A stretch of DNA of 29,972 nt, taken from positions 1-29,972 of the forward strand of contig JAJZJI010000007.1 of NCBI GenBank assembly GCA_021828345.1, given 5' to 3'. Shown in pieces: positions 23,399 to 29,972 of the stretch. The position numbers and the translations under genes are program-made. The stretch comes from Microcaldota archaeon (lineage in GTDB: Archaea > Micrarchaeota > Micrarchaeia > Micrarchaeales > Micrarchaeaceae). Positions within the stretch are counted from its first letter, which is position 1. Each line of letters begins with the position of its first letter. Under the pieces are notes generated by a model. That model did not search any database. It saw only the letters and a list, made by a program, of their open reading frames with translations, and was not told where the DNA came from.

Positions 23399-24439
23399 AT
23401 GAAAACTGGATATATTGTACTTGTAATTCTTATAATATTTTTTGCTTACCTTGCATATAATAGCTTGCATGTACAGCAAAAGCCTGTGAATCTTGCAAAT
23501 AAGAGTAATGGAAATACCATTACAACCAATTCTGTTACTACCACTACAATACCTAATGCCGTTCCGTGCGAGAATGTATATGGAAGGACATACAACACAA
23601 TAAATGTCAGCAGCATAATAAAAGAATGTAGTTGGGGAGGTGGCAATGTCAGTCTCTGGGTGGGCAGCGGTCCATTTGAGAATGAGAGATTTATAGCGAT
23701 CGGTTCTGATAATTTAACTTATATAAATCAGACCGCAAATTATAGTTGCATAACACTTTATGGTGCGTACAAGCTTCCAAAGCAGAATTATACAATAAAA
23801 TTCATATTAGGCCCAATGAATAGTAATGCATTACTTGATAAATGTCCATTTGCATCATATGAACTAAACACTACAATAGTGCCAAGCAATCATAGCATAT
23901 ATCAAAATGTGTATAACGGTAATTTTAGCACAGGCACATTCTCTGGGTGGAATGCAAACGGTACCGCATTTGGAAGGCATCCGCTAAATATAACACTTGC
24001 AAATATCAATGGGTGTTATCCTGAGAACACGCCATGGACAAATTATTCTGGTACTTATTTTGCCACAACATTTAGCTGCAATAAGACCACAAGATCATAC
24101 GGTTCACTATCATCCTCATACTTTTTTGCAAATAAACCCTTCCTCAACTTTCAGGCTATAGGATTTTCAAGTCCTTATATATACGTAGAGATATTGGAGA
24201 ATAATACACCAAAAATAATTTTGCACTTTAATACCTATATAGGCGCAAATACTAGCGCAAAGACTTTCTCATTTAGAAATATAACAATACCTCTGGCAAC
24301 AGTATATGGAAAGCCGGTGCGTGTTGCAATTGTTGCAAATGAGATAAGAGAGTACGAGTATGTGGCTGTCGGAAGTTTCCAATTATCAGAGACACCAAAT
24401 CAGTATCCTGGAATAATATCTAATATAACAATAAAATAA
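23399..24439 (+). CDS. Exported 346-aa glycoprotein-like surface protein
   Basis: A hydrophobic helix at residues ~5-22 acts as signal/anchor, followed by a Thr-rich linker (NTITTNSVTTTTIPN, ~39-53). The extracellular part has two likely beta-sandwich regions; the second starts with the jelly-roll-like NGNFSTGTFSGWNANGTAFG, as seen in carbohydrate-binding-type modules. Six or more Cys and many NxS/T sequons are present. The exact family is not recognised. It converges with the M16 peptidase gene, stops 4 bp apart. Confidence 0.75.
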   Translation: MKTGYIVLVILIIFFAYLAYNSLHVQQKPVNLANKSNGNTITTNSVTTTTIPNAVPCENVYGRTYNTINVSSIIKECSWGGGNVSLWVGSGPFENERFIAIGSDNLTYINQTANYSCITLYGAYKLPKQNYTIKFILGPMNSNALLDKCPFASYELNTTIVPSNHSIYQNVYNGNFSTGTFSGWNANGTAFGRHPLNITLANINGCYPENTPWTNYSGTYFATTFSCNKTTRSYGSLSSSYFFANKPFLNFQAIGFSSPYIYVEILENNTPKIILHFNTYIGANTSAKTFSFRNITIPLATVYGKPVRVAIVANEIREYEYVAVGSFQLSETPNQYPGIISNITIK

Positions 24440-24443
24440 AAAA

Positions 24444-25688
24444 CTAAATTTTTTCAGTTATTTTATTGCCAGAGAGAACAACCATGCCATACTCATCAGG
24501 AATTATGTATTTTTGCAATGCTTTTATAACCGATCCCAATTTTATATTTTCTACTCTATTAGATATGTTATCAAATAATGTTTTATCATTAAAAAGAGAG
24601 TATACGCCCGATTGCACTATGGATGCAAGCAGTGTGTTTTCGCGTAATGTTTTATAACCTATTGCCGTTTGTGTTCTAGCGCGCTCTAATTCCTCCTCAG
24701 GTATGCTATCGTTAACTATTAAATTAAGTATGTTAAGCATTATGCTCTTTGTTTTTTTAAGATCTTTTGGTTCAACACCCGCATCAAGTGAAATAAATCC
24801 AAAATTTTTCCAGATGTTGCATGCACCGCTTGGGTCATACGCTAATCCGTTCTTCTCACGTATCTCGTCATATGCTAGATTACTAAGAAGTGTATTGCCG
24901 ATGCGCATGGCAATAAACTCATCGATGCTCATATTTTGAGTTCCAATGCATTTGTAACCTATTGCAATACGCGTTTGTGTAACTCCTTTTCTTATTACAT
25001 AAAGCTCTTTTTTGAACTGTTTTTCATTGCAAGCATTTAGATTTGCATGTTTATATTTGCGCTCAAAATCGCCAAAATGCTCTTCTAATAAATTTATCGC
25101 ATTATCGCTATTAATCCCTCCATATACTGATATAATAATATTTTCTGGGGCGTACTGTTCACTATATATGTTATAGAGATGCTCTCTTGATATTTTTTTT
25201 ATCGTGAGTTTATTATTACCCCCAATTGGCATTTTTGCAGGATAATCCTTGAAAAGAACCTTCGGCAGATATTCAGATCCAAAATCGCGTGGGTTATTTT
25301 CGGATATTAAATTTTCATTTATTATTGCCCCACGCTCCTTTTCAAATTCATCAATTGGTATAATGGAATTTTTTATCATGTCAGATACTATATCTACTGA
25401 AGTTTCAAAATATTTTTTAAAGCATTTTGTCATATAATTAGTGTTCTCAAAATCTGTTGACGCATTAGAATAGGCTCCAATGTTGCGCATCTGGTTTGAT
25501 ATATCCTTCCAGCTGCGTTTAGATGTGCCCTTAAAGAGCATATGTTCCAAAAAATGAGCAGAGCCATTCACATTTGGATTTTCATATATAGATCCATATC
25601 CAATAGAGACATTTGTGCTAATGGTCTGAAAATTATTATCTCCTGATACTAAAAGTATAATTCCATTTCTCAATTTTTTTATTATCAT
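24444..25688 (-). CDS. M16-family zinc metallopeptidase (insulinase/pitrilysin-like)
   Basis: The inverted zinc motif HFLEH spans residues 45-49 (HxxEH), and the third ligand Glu125 lies in ERGAIINENL exactly 76 residues after the second His, as in the family. The C-terminal half holds the inactive M16-like domain with RIAIGYK and YDEIREKNGLAYDPSG (the substrate-binding Arg/Tyr region). At 414 aa it is the small bacterial/mitochondrial processing-peptidase type, probably dimeric. No signal peptide is seen, so it is cytoplasmic. It is predicted to degrade or process peptides. M16 enzymes are uncommon in archaea. Confidence 0.93.
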   Translation of the reverse strand: MIIKKLRNGIILLVSGDNNFQTISTNVSIGYGSIYENPNVNGSAHFLEHMLFKGTSKRSWKDISNQMRNIGAYSNASTDFENTNYMTKCFKKYFETSVDIVSDMIKNSIIPIDEFEKERGAIINENLISENNPRDFGSEYLPKVLFKDYPAKMPIGGNNKLTIKKISREHLYNIYSEQYAPENIIISVYGGINSDNAINLLEEHFGDFERKYKHANLNACNEKQFKKELYVIRKGVTQTRIAIGYKCIGTQNMSIDEFIAMRIGNTLLSNLAYDEIREKNGLAYDPSGACNIWKNFGFISLDAGVEPKDLKKTKSIMLNILNLIVNDSIPEEELERARTQTAIGYKTLRENTLLASIVQSGVYSLFNDKTLFDNISNRVENIKLGSVIKALQKYIIPDEYGMVVLSGNKITEKI

Positions 25689-25876
25689 AAAAACACTAAA
25701 TTATAATATAAAATTCTATTACATATACCATAGTATAATATACAAATTAAAATATACTACCAAAACATTACGTTAATTCAAATTATGCTCTTAATGCGTT
25801 CTTATCTTATTTATGTATCAATATACAAAAGAAAAATAAAAACATTTTTAAATCTTTCTGGAAAATATGCACAAGG

Positions 25877-25931
25877 TATTTATATTAGGCGCGTCACCTA
25901 ATACATATTCAAAATATTCATGGTGAAATAT
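25877..25931 (+). promoter_or_regulatory. Promoter and GGTG site of the lipoprotein gene
   Basis: TATTTATATTA at 25877-25887 is a TATA box. GGTG at 25922-25925, 6 nt before the ATG at 25932, favours that start over the ATG at 25920. Confidence 0.5.
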
Positions 25932-26579
25932 ATGGACAAAAGAATGGATAAAAGTATGGATGCGCAAAGCGCAATAAGAACTAATGAGCATAAGGATTAT
26001 TCTAATATTATAAGAAAGGGAATAATCGCGACTGTAGCATCCATAGGTGTTGTAGCAGGAATTGCTGGGTGCAGTTCAAATAGCGGCTCTGGAACAGAGG
26101 GGCTCAATAATGGCGTTTTTTCAAATTATGGACAATTATCACAGACACAGACTGGTGTAGTCCAGGGTATGTATCCAGTAAAGGTATCACAGACTCAGGG
26201 TGGAACGCAAACAGTAGTAGGTGCTAATAGCAATGCTATCGGAAATGTAGTTGGAGATATACCACTTGTAAATAGCAATAGTTTTTTCTCACCAGTAGCA
26301 AATCTATTTGGTGGACTGGGCAGTTCATTGTTCGGTAGTGCAGTTCAGCAGCAATACCATCCAAATGTAACAAAAGGCGTTGAAGTTTTAGTAAAGTTCG
26401 ATGGCGCGCCATCAACGCAGACAGGGTATAACGCACAGGCTGGAACTGTTAACGGTAAGACTATAGGTATACTACAGACACCTTCACAGGCAAAGCAAAT
26501 AACAATAGGCGAGAAGGTCGTTGTTGTACAGAATAAGCAAACTGGCGCATGCACCATATTCCCAGAGCAGAGCCAGTAA
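25932..26579 (+). CDS. Gly/Gln-rich lipoprotein, possibly SlyB-like
   Basis: 215 aa. A long charged N-region precedes a hydrophobic segment (IIATVASIGVVAGIAGC) with lipobox IAGC at residues 44-47, followed by a Ser/Gly linker, so a lipid-anchored envelope protein is likely. The middle is Gln/Gly/Ser-rich with a small glycine-rich stretch (NLFGGLGSSLFGSA). The C-terminal ~65 residues (VEVLVKFDG.. IGEKVVVVQNKQTGACTIFP) form a beta domain that loosely resembles the end of SlyB-type lipoproteins. The resemblance is weak and the function unknown. Confidence 0.72.
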   Translation: MDKRMDKSMDAQSAIRTNEHKDYSNIIRKGIIATVASIGVVAGIAGCSSNSGSGTEGLNNGVFSNYGQLSQTQTGVVQGMYPVKVSQTQGGTQTVVGANSNAIGNVVGDIPLVNSNSFFSPVANLFGGLGSSLFGSAVQQQYHPNVTKGVEVLVKFDGAPSTQTGYNAQAGTVNGKTIGILQTPSQAKQITIGEKVVVVQNKQTGACTIFPEQSQ

Positions 26580-26584
26580 TTTTT

Positions 26585-26887
26585 TTATAAATTTCTTTTA
26601 AGTCCGGAAATTGTTCCGGAGCTTTTTATTGTATAAAATGCTTCTCCTATTTTTTCATCTTTTATTACGCTTAATGCAACTATCAATTCCTGAATCATAT
26701 CAAGATTGCAGCGCACAATAAAGCTGCTATTTTTTTTATCTATAATCTTTAGGTTCATTTTGCTATAATTTATAACTCCCGAAAAATTAAGAAGTGCTCT
26801 GCAAAACTCTTTTTCAAAATCCATCTGGAGCGCTACTGCACTTTCAATTAAAATATATCGTTTTCTAATTTTTTCCAATAACTTCAC
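26585..26887 (-). CDS. rnp2: RNase P protein component 2 (Pop5)
   Basis: Protein subunit of archaeal RNase P, which removes tRNA 5' leaders. The family marks RKRYILIESA at the N-terminus, SSFIVRCNLDMIQELIVAL in the middle and IKSSGTISGLKR at the C-terminus are present. At 100 aa it is slightly short. It overlaps rnp3 by 23 bp; Pop5 and Rpp30 form a heterodimeric pair, so linkage fits function. Confidence 0.85.
   Translation of the reverse strand: MKLLEKIRKRYILIESAVALQMDFEKEFCRALLNFSGVINYSKMNLKIIDKKNSSFIVRCNLDMIQELIVALSVIKDEKIGEAFYTIKSSGTISGLKRNL
26603..26626 (+). terminator. Terminator-like hairpin after the lipoprotein gene
   Basis: TCCGGAA (26603-26609) pairs with TTCCGGA (26614-26620) around ATTG, followed by GCTTTTT. 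It lies 24 bp after the lipoprotein stop and inside the 3' coding end of the convergent rnp2 gene. Confidence 0.55.
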
Positions 26888-27368
26888 CTAACGTTTTATT
26901 ATTCTCACAAATGCTTTTTTTTATAAGATCATCAGGGATGCCTATAACTGCACCTAGTGTTTTTAATTGTGCAACTGAATTCATAAAATTTATTGAACTA
27001 GAGTAGCTGCATAATGAAATATCCACATTTTTGTTGTTTGCATATAGTGCAAGCATGCGTGCTTTGTATATTATACGCGTCAGCGCAAAGCCGTTTTTGG
27101 ATATTATTGCACTTATCGGAAGCAAAAGCATGCATCCCCTATCTTTCATTTCTGCAATTAATTTCCTATCGATAGTAAAATCGTCTATAATAACCGCGCG
27201 TGATCCGCGTCTTACAAAATTTATAAGTTCATTAATGTTTTTGCTACTGCCTAATACATTGTTTTTAATTGCAGCATCATCTATTTTATATATATGTTTA
27301 AAACCAAGTTTATGTTCAAATTCTAAAGTAAAATTAGATGAATTAAGAACTATATCATAATATTGCAA
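26865..27368 (-). CDS. rnp3: RNase P protein component 3 (Rpp30), short form
   Basis: PHP-like TIM-barrel subunit that pairs with Pop5. Recognisable are the N-terminal strand YYDIVLNS, LGFKHIYKI, and the C-terminal KNVDISLCSYSSSINFMNSVAQLKTLGAVIGI. At 167 aa it is shorter than the usual ~200-230 aa, so some barrel elements appear trimmed. The start is TTG at 27368, with GGTG five bases upstream that overlaps the end of orc1. It lies 8 bp after the orc1 stop. Confidence 0.85.
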   Translation of the reverse strand: MQYYDIVLNSSNFTLEFEHKLGFKHIYKIDDAAIKNNVLGSSKNINELINFVRRGSRAVIIDDFTIDRKLIAEMKDRGCMLLLPISAIISKNGFALTRIIYKARMLALYANNKNVDISLCSYSSSINFMNSVAQLKTLGAVIGIPDDLIKKSICENNKTLGEVIGKN

Positions 27369-27376
27369 TTAAGCAC

Positions 27377-28567
27377 CTATTTACTTCCAAATACCTCCTT
27401 TTCTATAAGCTCCTTTATCTTATTTGGAGGATATAATAATTTTACTAGCTTTGTATGCCCGCGTATGCCCTTTCCAGACTCGAATGAGCGTATAAGTCCC
27501 TGCATCTCCAATTCAGATATGTACTTTCTGTACCAGCGTTCACCCTTTGATTCTTTGTGCAGTCCATCGCTTATCGATTTGTACCTATTATATATTTCAC
27601 CGCTAAACATGTATGTATCTGTGCCGTCAGTTAATTTTTTGTATGAGCCACCGCTTTGTGATATTATGGCAATAGAATATAAAACCAATTTTTGGTGCTC
27701 TGGCAGTGTTGATATAAGTTCATAAACTATATCATCTTCTGCTATCTTTGATGCCTCAGTGGTTTTATCCATTGTTATTTGCTCTAAATTTGCCTCTTCT
27801 GATAATTCCCCTGCCCTTGAGAGTATTTTTAATGAAAATCTGGCATCTCCACCCTCCTTTGTTGCTGTCGCGGCAATATAACGCAATATCTCATCACTCA
27901 CAACGCCCCCTCTAAAGGCTATCTTCGCTCGCTCTGATAATATCTCAAATAATTCATTTGCATTATAACTAGAGAAGACAATTTCAGTTTCATATAATGA
28001 CGATAGGCTTCTAGGGTCAAGTGACTCTTTAAAAGATATTTTATTTGATATGCCTATAATGGTTAGTCCACCAGCCTTTATATCACTGTTTATTCTTGTT
28101 AATGTATATATAAGATCATCCAGATCCTTTACCACATCAACCTCATCAAGCACAACTATTAATATTTTATTATCCTCCTCTATCCAGTTTGTCAATTTTT
28201 CGTATAAATCCACCGCACCATATCCACGCTTTGCATATGTGGATAAGTGGTCAGATATTATTTTATTAAGAACTCTATACCGTGAATTGTGCATTCTACA
28301 ATTAACATATGATATGCGCGCCTTTGTATTGGGAATGCCCTTTATCTCATCAAGAACATATTTTACACATGAGGTTTTTCCAACACCAGTTTTTCCATAA
28401 ATAAAAAGATTTCTGCCCCTGTCCCCTTTCAATGTGGGTGCTACAGCTTTTTCTATGTTATTTATCTCACGCTGCCTACCAACCAATAATTTTGGCATAT
28501 AATGGGGTGACATGACTCCTCTATCGCTGAATATCTTTGACTCTACTAAAAGATCGCTTAGCTGCAT
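27377..28567 (-). CDS. orc1: Orc1/Cdc6 replication initiator
   Basis: Origin-binding AAA+ ATPase that loads MCM. Walker A GKTGVGKTS (residues 58-66), Walker B VVLDEVD (to 144), a sensor-2-like GGDARFSLKIL and a C-terminal winged helix (RWYRKYISELEMQGLIR) are all present. At 396 aa it is full length. The start at 28567 has GGGGGT upstream. The 84 bp before it holds a palindrome and short tandem repeats. It is followed by rnp3 and rnp2. Confidence 0.96.
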   Translation of the reverse strand: MQLSDLLVESKIFSDRGVMSPHYMPKLLVGRQREINNIEKAVAPTLKGDRGRNLFIYGKTGVGKTSCVKYVLDEIKGIPNTKARISYVNCRMHNSRYRVLNKIISDHLSTYAKRGYGAVDLYEKLTNWIEEDNKILIVVLDEVDVVKDLDDLIYTLTRINSDIKAGGLTIIGISNKISFKESLDPRSLSSLYETEIVFSSYNANELFEILSERAKIAFRGGVVSDEILRYIAATATKEGGDARFSLKILSRAGELSEEANLEQITMDKTTEASKIAEDDIVYELISTLPEHQKLVLYSIAIISQSGGSYKKLTDGTDTYMFSGEIYNRYKSISDGLHKESKGERWYRKYISELEMQGLIRSFESGKGIRGHTKLVKLLYPPNKIKELIEKEVFGSK

Positions 28568-28601
28568 TCTACCCCCAATTGAATTACATCAAAACATTAA
28601 A

Positions 28602-28638
28602 AACATTGCGCTAGCAATGTTACAATGTCACAATTAAA
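28602..28638. repeat. Palindrome and three 8-bp repeats upstream of orc1
   Basis: AACATTGC (28602-28609) and GCAATGTT (28614-28621) form a perfect inverted repeat around GCTA. From 28615, CAATGTTA, CAATGTCA and CAATTAAA follow in tandem with an 8-bp period. The position between aIF1A and orc1 suits an operator or an origin-recognition element. Confidence 0.55.
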
Positions 28639-28651
28639 CTAAAAACATAAT

Positions 28652-28924
28652 TTATTGTATTAATTTTCTGCCTTTGAGCCTATTTACATCCATTGGCGTA
28701 TATCTCCATATTATATCGCCGCGCTCATTGCTCTGCACAACCCATGGCTTTACAAGAACCACGTCATTTATTTTTATCCAAAACCTTCTTCTAAATCTTC
28801 CAGGTATAGAGCATAATCTCTCATTTCCATCTGTGCATGAAACAAGAAATTTGCTTGCTCCAGATATCTTTGATACCGTTCCTATTACTTCATTGCCTCG
28901 TGGAATCATAAGTTCATGTTCCAC
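28652..28924 (-). CDS. eif1a: Translation initiation factor aIF1A
   Basis: OB-fold factor that binds the 30S A site. IPGRFRRRFWIKINDVVLVKPW and ERGDIIWRYT are diagnostic. The shortest start is GTG at 28924, which has no clear ribosome binding site. The frame is open further up, and GGTG at 28960-28963 stands exactly 5 nt before an in-frame ATA at 28954; starting there would add ten residues (ERKNNNGPV.. region), giving a more typical polar N-terminus. It lies just downstream of the aIF2-beta gene. Confidence 0.92.
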   Translation of the reverse strand: MEHELMIPRGNEVIGTVSKISGASKFLVSCTDGNERLCSIPGRFRRRFWIKINDVVLVKPWVVQSNERGDIIWRYTPMDVNRLKGRKLIQ

Positions 28925-28962
28925 AACTGGGCCGTTATTATTTTTTCTTTCTATACAAACAC

Positions 28963-29376
28963 CTAATAGCTCTTAATACCATATCTTGCACCGCATGCTT
29001 CGCATACAAAATAAAGCATACCCCGTCCAACGCTCTCTAAATGTGAATCTGGTTTTTTGCACTCTCTGCATATGACATATAATTCAAAATATGTTTTTAT
29101 TTTCTTATTTAGATCTTCCGTATTGAATTTTCCATTTATAACAAGCCTGTCCTTATCAAGGCTTACTGGCACTGCGAGCTCCTTGCTTATATATTTGCCA
29201 ATATCACTTGCCTCACGCCTTGCTTTATCAGCTATCGCAACTATATTTTTTATTATTGTTTTGTTGCCTTCTACAAATGAATCCGCTTTTGGTATAACAA
29301 AATCATCACGGAATTCAGATATTTCGGGAGCCTTTTCAAATGCTCTATCAAGCAGTTTATTGTAATTATCATCCAT
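28963..29376 (-). CDS. eif2b: Translation initiation factor aIF2, beta subunit
   Basis: Part of the ternary complex that brings initiator tRNA to the ribosome. FVEGNKTIIKNIVAIADKA in the central domain and a C-terminal zinc ribbon with CREC and CEAC pairs are intact. At 137 aa it has normal archaeal length. Its stop codon is fused to the GGTG that probably serves the following aIF1A gene. Confidence 0.95.
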   Translation of the reverse strand: MDDNYNKLLDRAFEKAPEISEFRDDFVIPKADSFVEGNKTIIKNIVAIADKARREASDIGKYISKELAVPVSLDKDRLVINGKFNTEDLNKKIKTYFELYVICRECKKPDSHLESVGRGMLYFVCEACGARYGIKSY

Positions 29377-29453
29377 TAAAACACTATTCTATCATAATTT
29401 AATTGATATATTAAAATATTGAAAATCAATCAATAAAAAGTTTGACAACAAAA

Positions 29454-29464
29454 CTATTTATGTA
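29454..29464 (+). promoter_or_regulatory. TATA box of the SRP RNA gene
   Basis: CTATTTATGTA lies ~25 bp before the first paired base of the SRP RNA at 29483. Confidence 0.5.
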
Positions 29465-29482
29465 TTAAGATAAAAAAGGAGT

Positions 29483-29780
29483 ATGTGGCAGATAGGCTTG
29501 AGGGCTAAGGGTCCTCTTTAACGCAAATCCCTTTAGGCGTGCTAATGTCCATATTGTTTATGTCTATTGAGAATGGTCCGCGCTTTAAGCGATGAGATTT
29601 TGCCCTGATAGATGGTGTGGTATGTGAAACAGGCCAGGCCGGAAGGAGCAACCTTAAGCATATAGGCATACAGTCATGTCTGCATGCTGTGCAAATATGC
29701 CATGCTTTCAGGATACAGAGTCGAGCGGATGTGCGGCAAGCCATTTTCAATAACATATGCTTTATGGGCCTCTGCCACAT
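29483..29780 (+). ncRNA. ffs: Signal recognition particle 7S RNA
   Basis: The ends pair perfectly over 10 bp: ATGTGGCAGA (29483-29492) with TCTGCCACAT (29771-29780), forming the archaeal helix 1. The SRP54-binding helix 8 is recognisable at ~29634-29655: CCAGGCCGGAAGGAGCAACC, with a GGAA tetraloop at 29641-29644 and the asymmetric internal loop. The length of ~300 nt is as expected for archaea. There is no open frame of note in either direction. Confidence 0.92.
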
Positions 29781-29835
29781 GCTAATATATAATTATGTTT
29801 CCAAAGAATATTCTGTTGTTATCAAAGCATTAGGT

Positions 29836-29937
29836 GCCGGGGTCGCCTAGTGGTACAGGCACTGCACTAAAGGGCGGCAGCCTGCTAAGCTGTTTAGTCA
29901 GAAATGGCTTCCGTGGGTTCGAATCCCACTCCCGGCG
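29836..29937 (+). tRNA. tRNA-Ser (anticodon GCU) with a non-canonical intron
   Basis: Acceptor GCCGGGG pairs with TCCCGGC, discriminator G as in tRNA-Ser. The D-stem GCC/GGC is class II in form, and the T-arm is GTGGG-TTCGAAT-CCCAC. The anticodon loop CTGCTAA (anticodon 29884-29886) in stem GCAGC/GCTGT is typical of tRNA-Ser(GCU), and a long variable arm follows. About 15 extra bases (~29862-29876) separate the D-stem from the anticodon stem; removing them leaves 87 nt, the normal length. Confidence 0.88.
29862..29876 (+). other. Probable short tRNA intron at position ~26/27
   Basis: An insertion of ~15 nt lies between base 26 and the anticodon stem. CTGC at 29862-29865 can pair with GCAG at 29877-29880, giving a local helix of the kind cut by the archaeal splicing endonuclease. 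The exact ends are uncertain by 1-2 nt. Confidence 0.55.
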
Positions 29938-29972
29938 CTTCTTATTTATTTAAAATTAAAAGATCCAATCTA

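Noticed and set aside
29505..29850. Open frames on both strands across 29505-29850
   Set aside because: They lie on the SRP RNA gene and the start of tRNA-Ser; Cys- and His-rich translations without family resemblance are shadows of structured RNA.

Overview
The window is most likely chromosomal DNA from an AT-rich archaeon with a small, tightly packed genome. DPANN of the Micrarchaeota/Parvarchaeota (ARMAN) type is the best guess. The archaeal signature is clear: aRF1, Spt5, aIF1A, aIF2-beta, Orc1/Cdc6, the RNase P proteins Pop5 and Rpp30, Trm5, SRP 7S RNA, an intron-containing tRNA-Ser and archaeal TATA boxes. Lineage placement is inference, because no rRNA is present. Many genes overlap or abut. 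GGTG-type ribosome binding sites are common, and TTG and GTG starts are frequent.

Layout. (1) 1-5061: two large exported proteins. One is a Thr/Ser-rich, Cys-containing surface protein cut by the left edge; the other has a novel internal repeat. (2) 5110-7665, minus strand: seryl-tRNA synthetase then aRF1. (3) 7751-~9945: tRNA-Leu(UAG) followed by a G+C-richer island with a tyrosine recombinase, a RelE-type toxin, a winged-helix partner and about 570 bp of non-coding DNA packed with iteron-like and inverted repeats. This looks like an integrated mini-element or the remnant of one. (4) 9998-11869: Nudix hydrolase, a small membrane protein, tRNA-Val and a PduO-type cobalamin adenosyltransferase. 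(5) 11873-15854: trm5-scpA-scpB on the minus strand, divergent from spt5-rpl11-DNA glycosylase. (6) 16006-19896: a low-complexity helical protein, a small protein with three mTERF-like repeats, a MIP18/DUF59 protein, a YjbQ protein and a SIMPL-domain protein. (7) 19980-22917: an NRAMP-related transporter with a small membrane partner, then IspG, an enzyme of the bacterial MEP isoprenoid pathway and unexpected in an archaeon. (8) 23043-26579: a 37-codon ribosomal protein eL41 gene, an exported protein, an M16 zinc peptidase and a lipoprotein. (9) 26585-29376, minus strand: an information-processing cluster aIF2-beta, aIF1A, Orc1/Cdc6, Rpp30, Pop5. (10) 29483-29937: SRP RNA and tRNA-Ser(GCU) with a short non-canonical intron.

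Strongest leads: IspG in an archaeal context; the repeat-dense integrated element next to tRNA-Leu; the mTERF-like repeat protein; the overlooked eL41 gene; a possible AUA start for aIF1A; and a palindrome with tandem 8-bp repeats just upstream of orc1/cdc6, which could mark an operator or origin.
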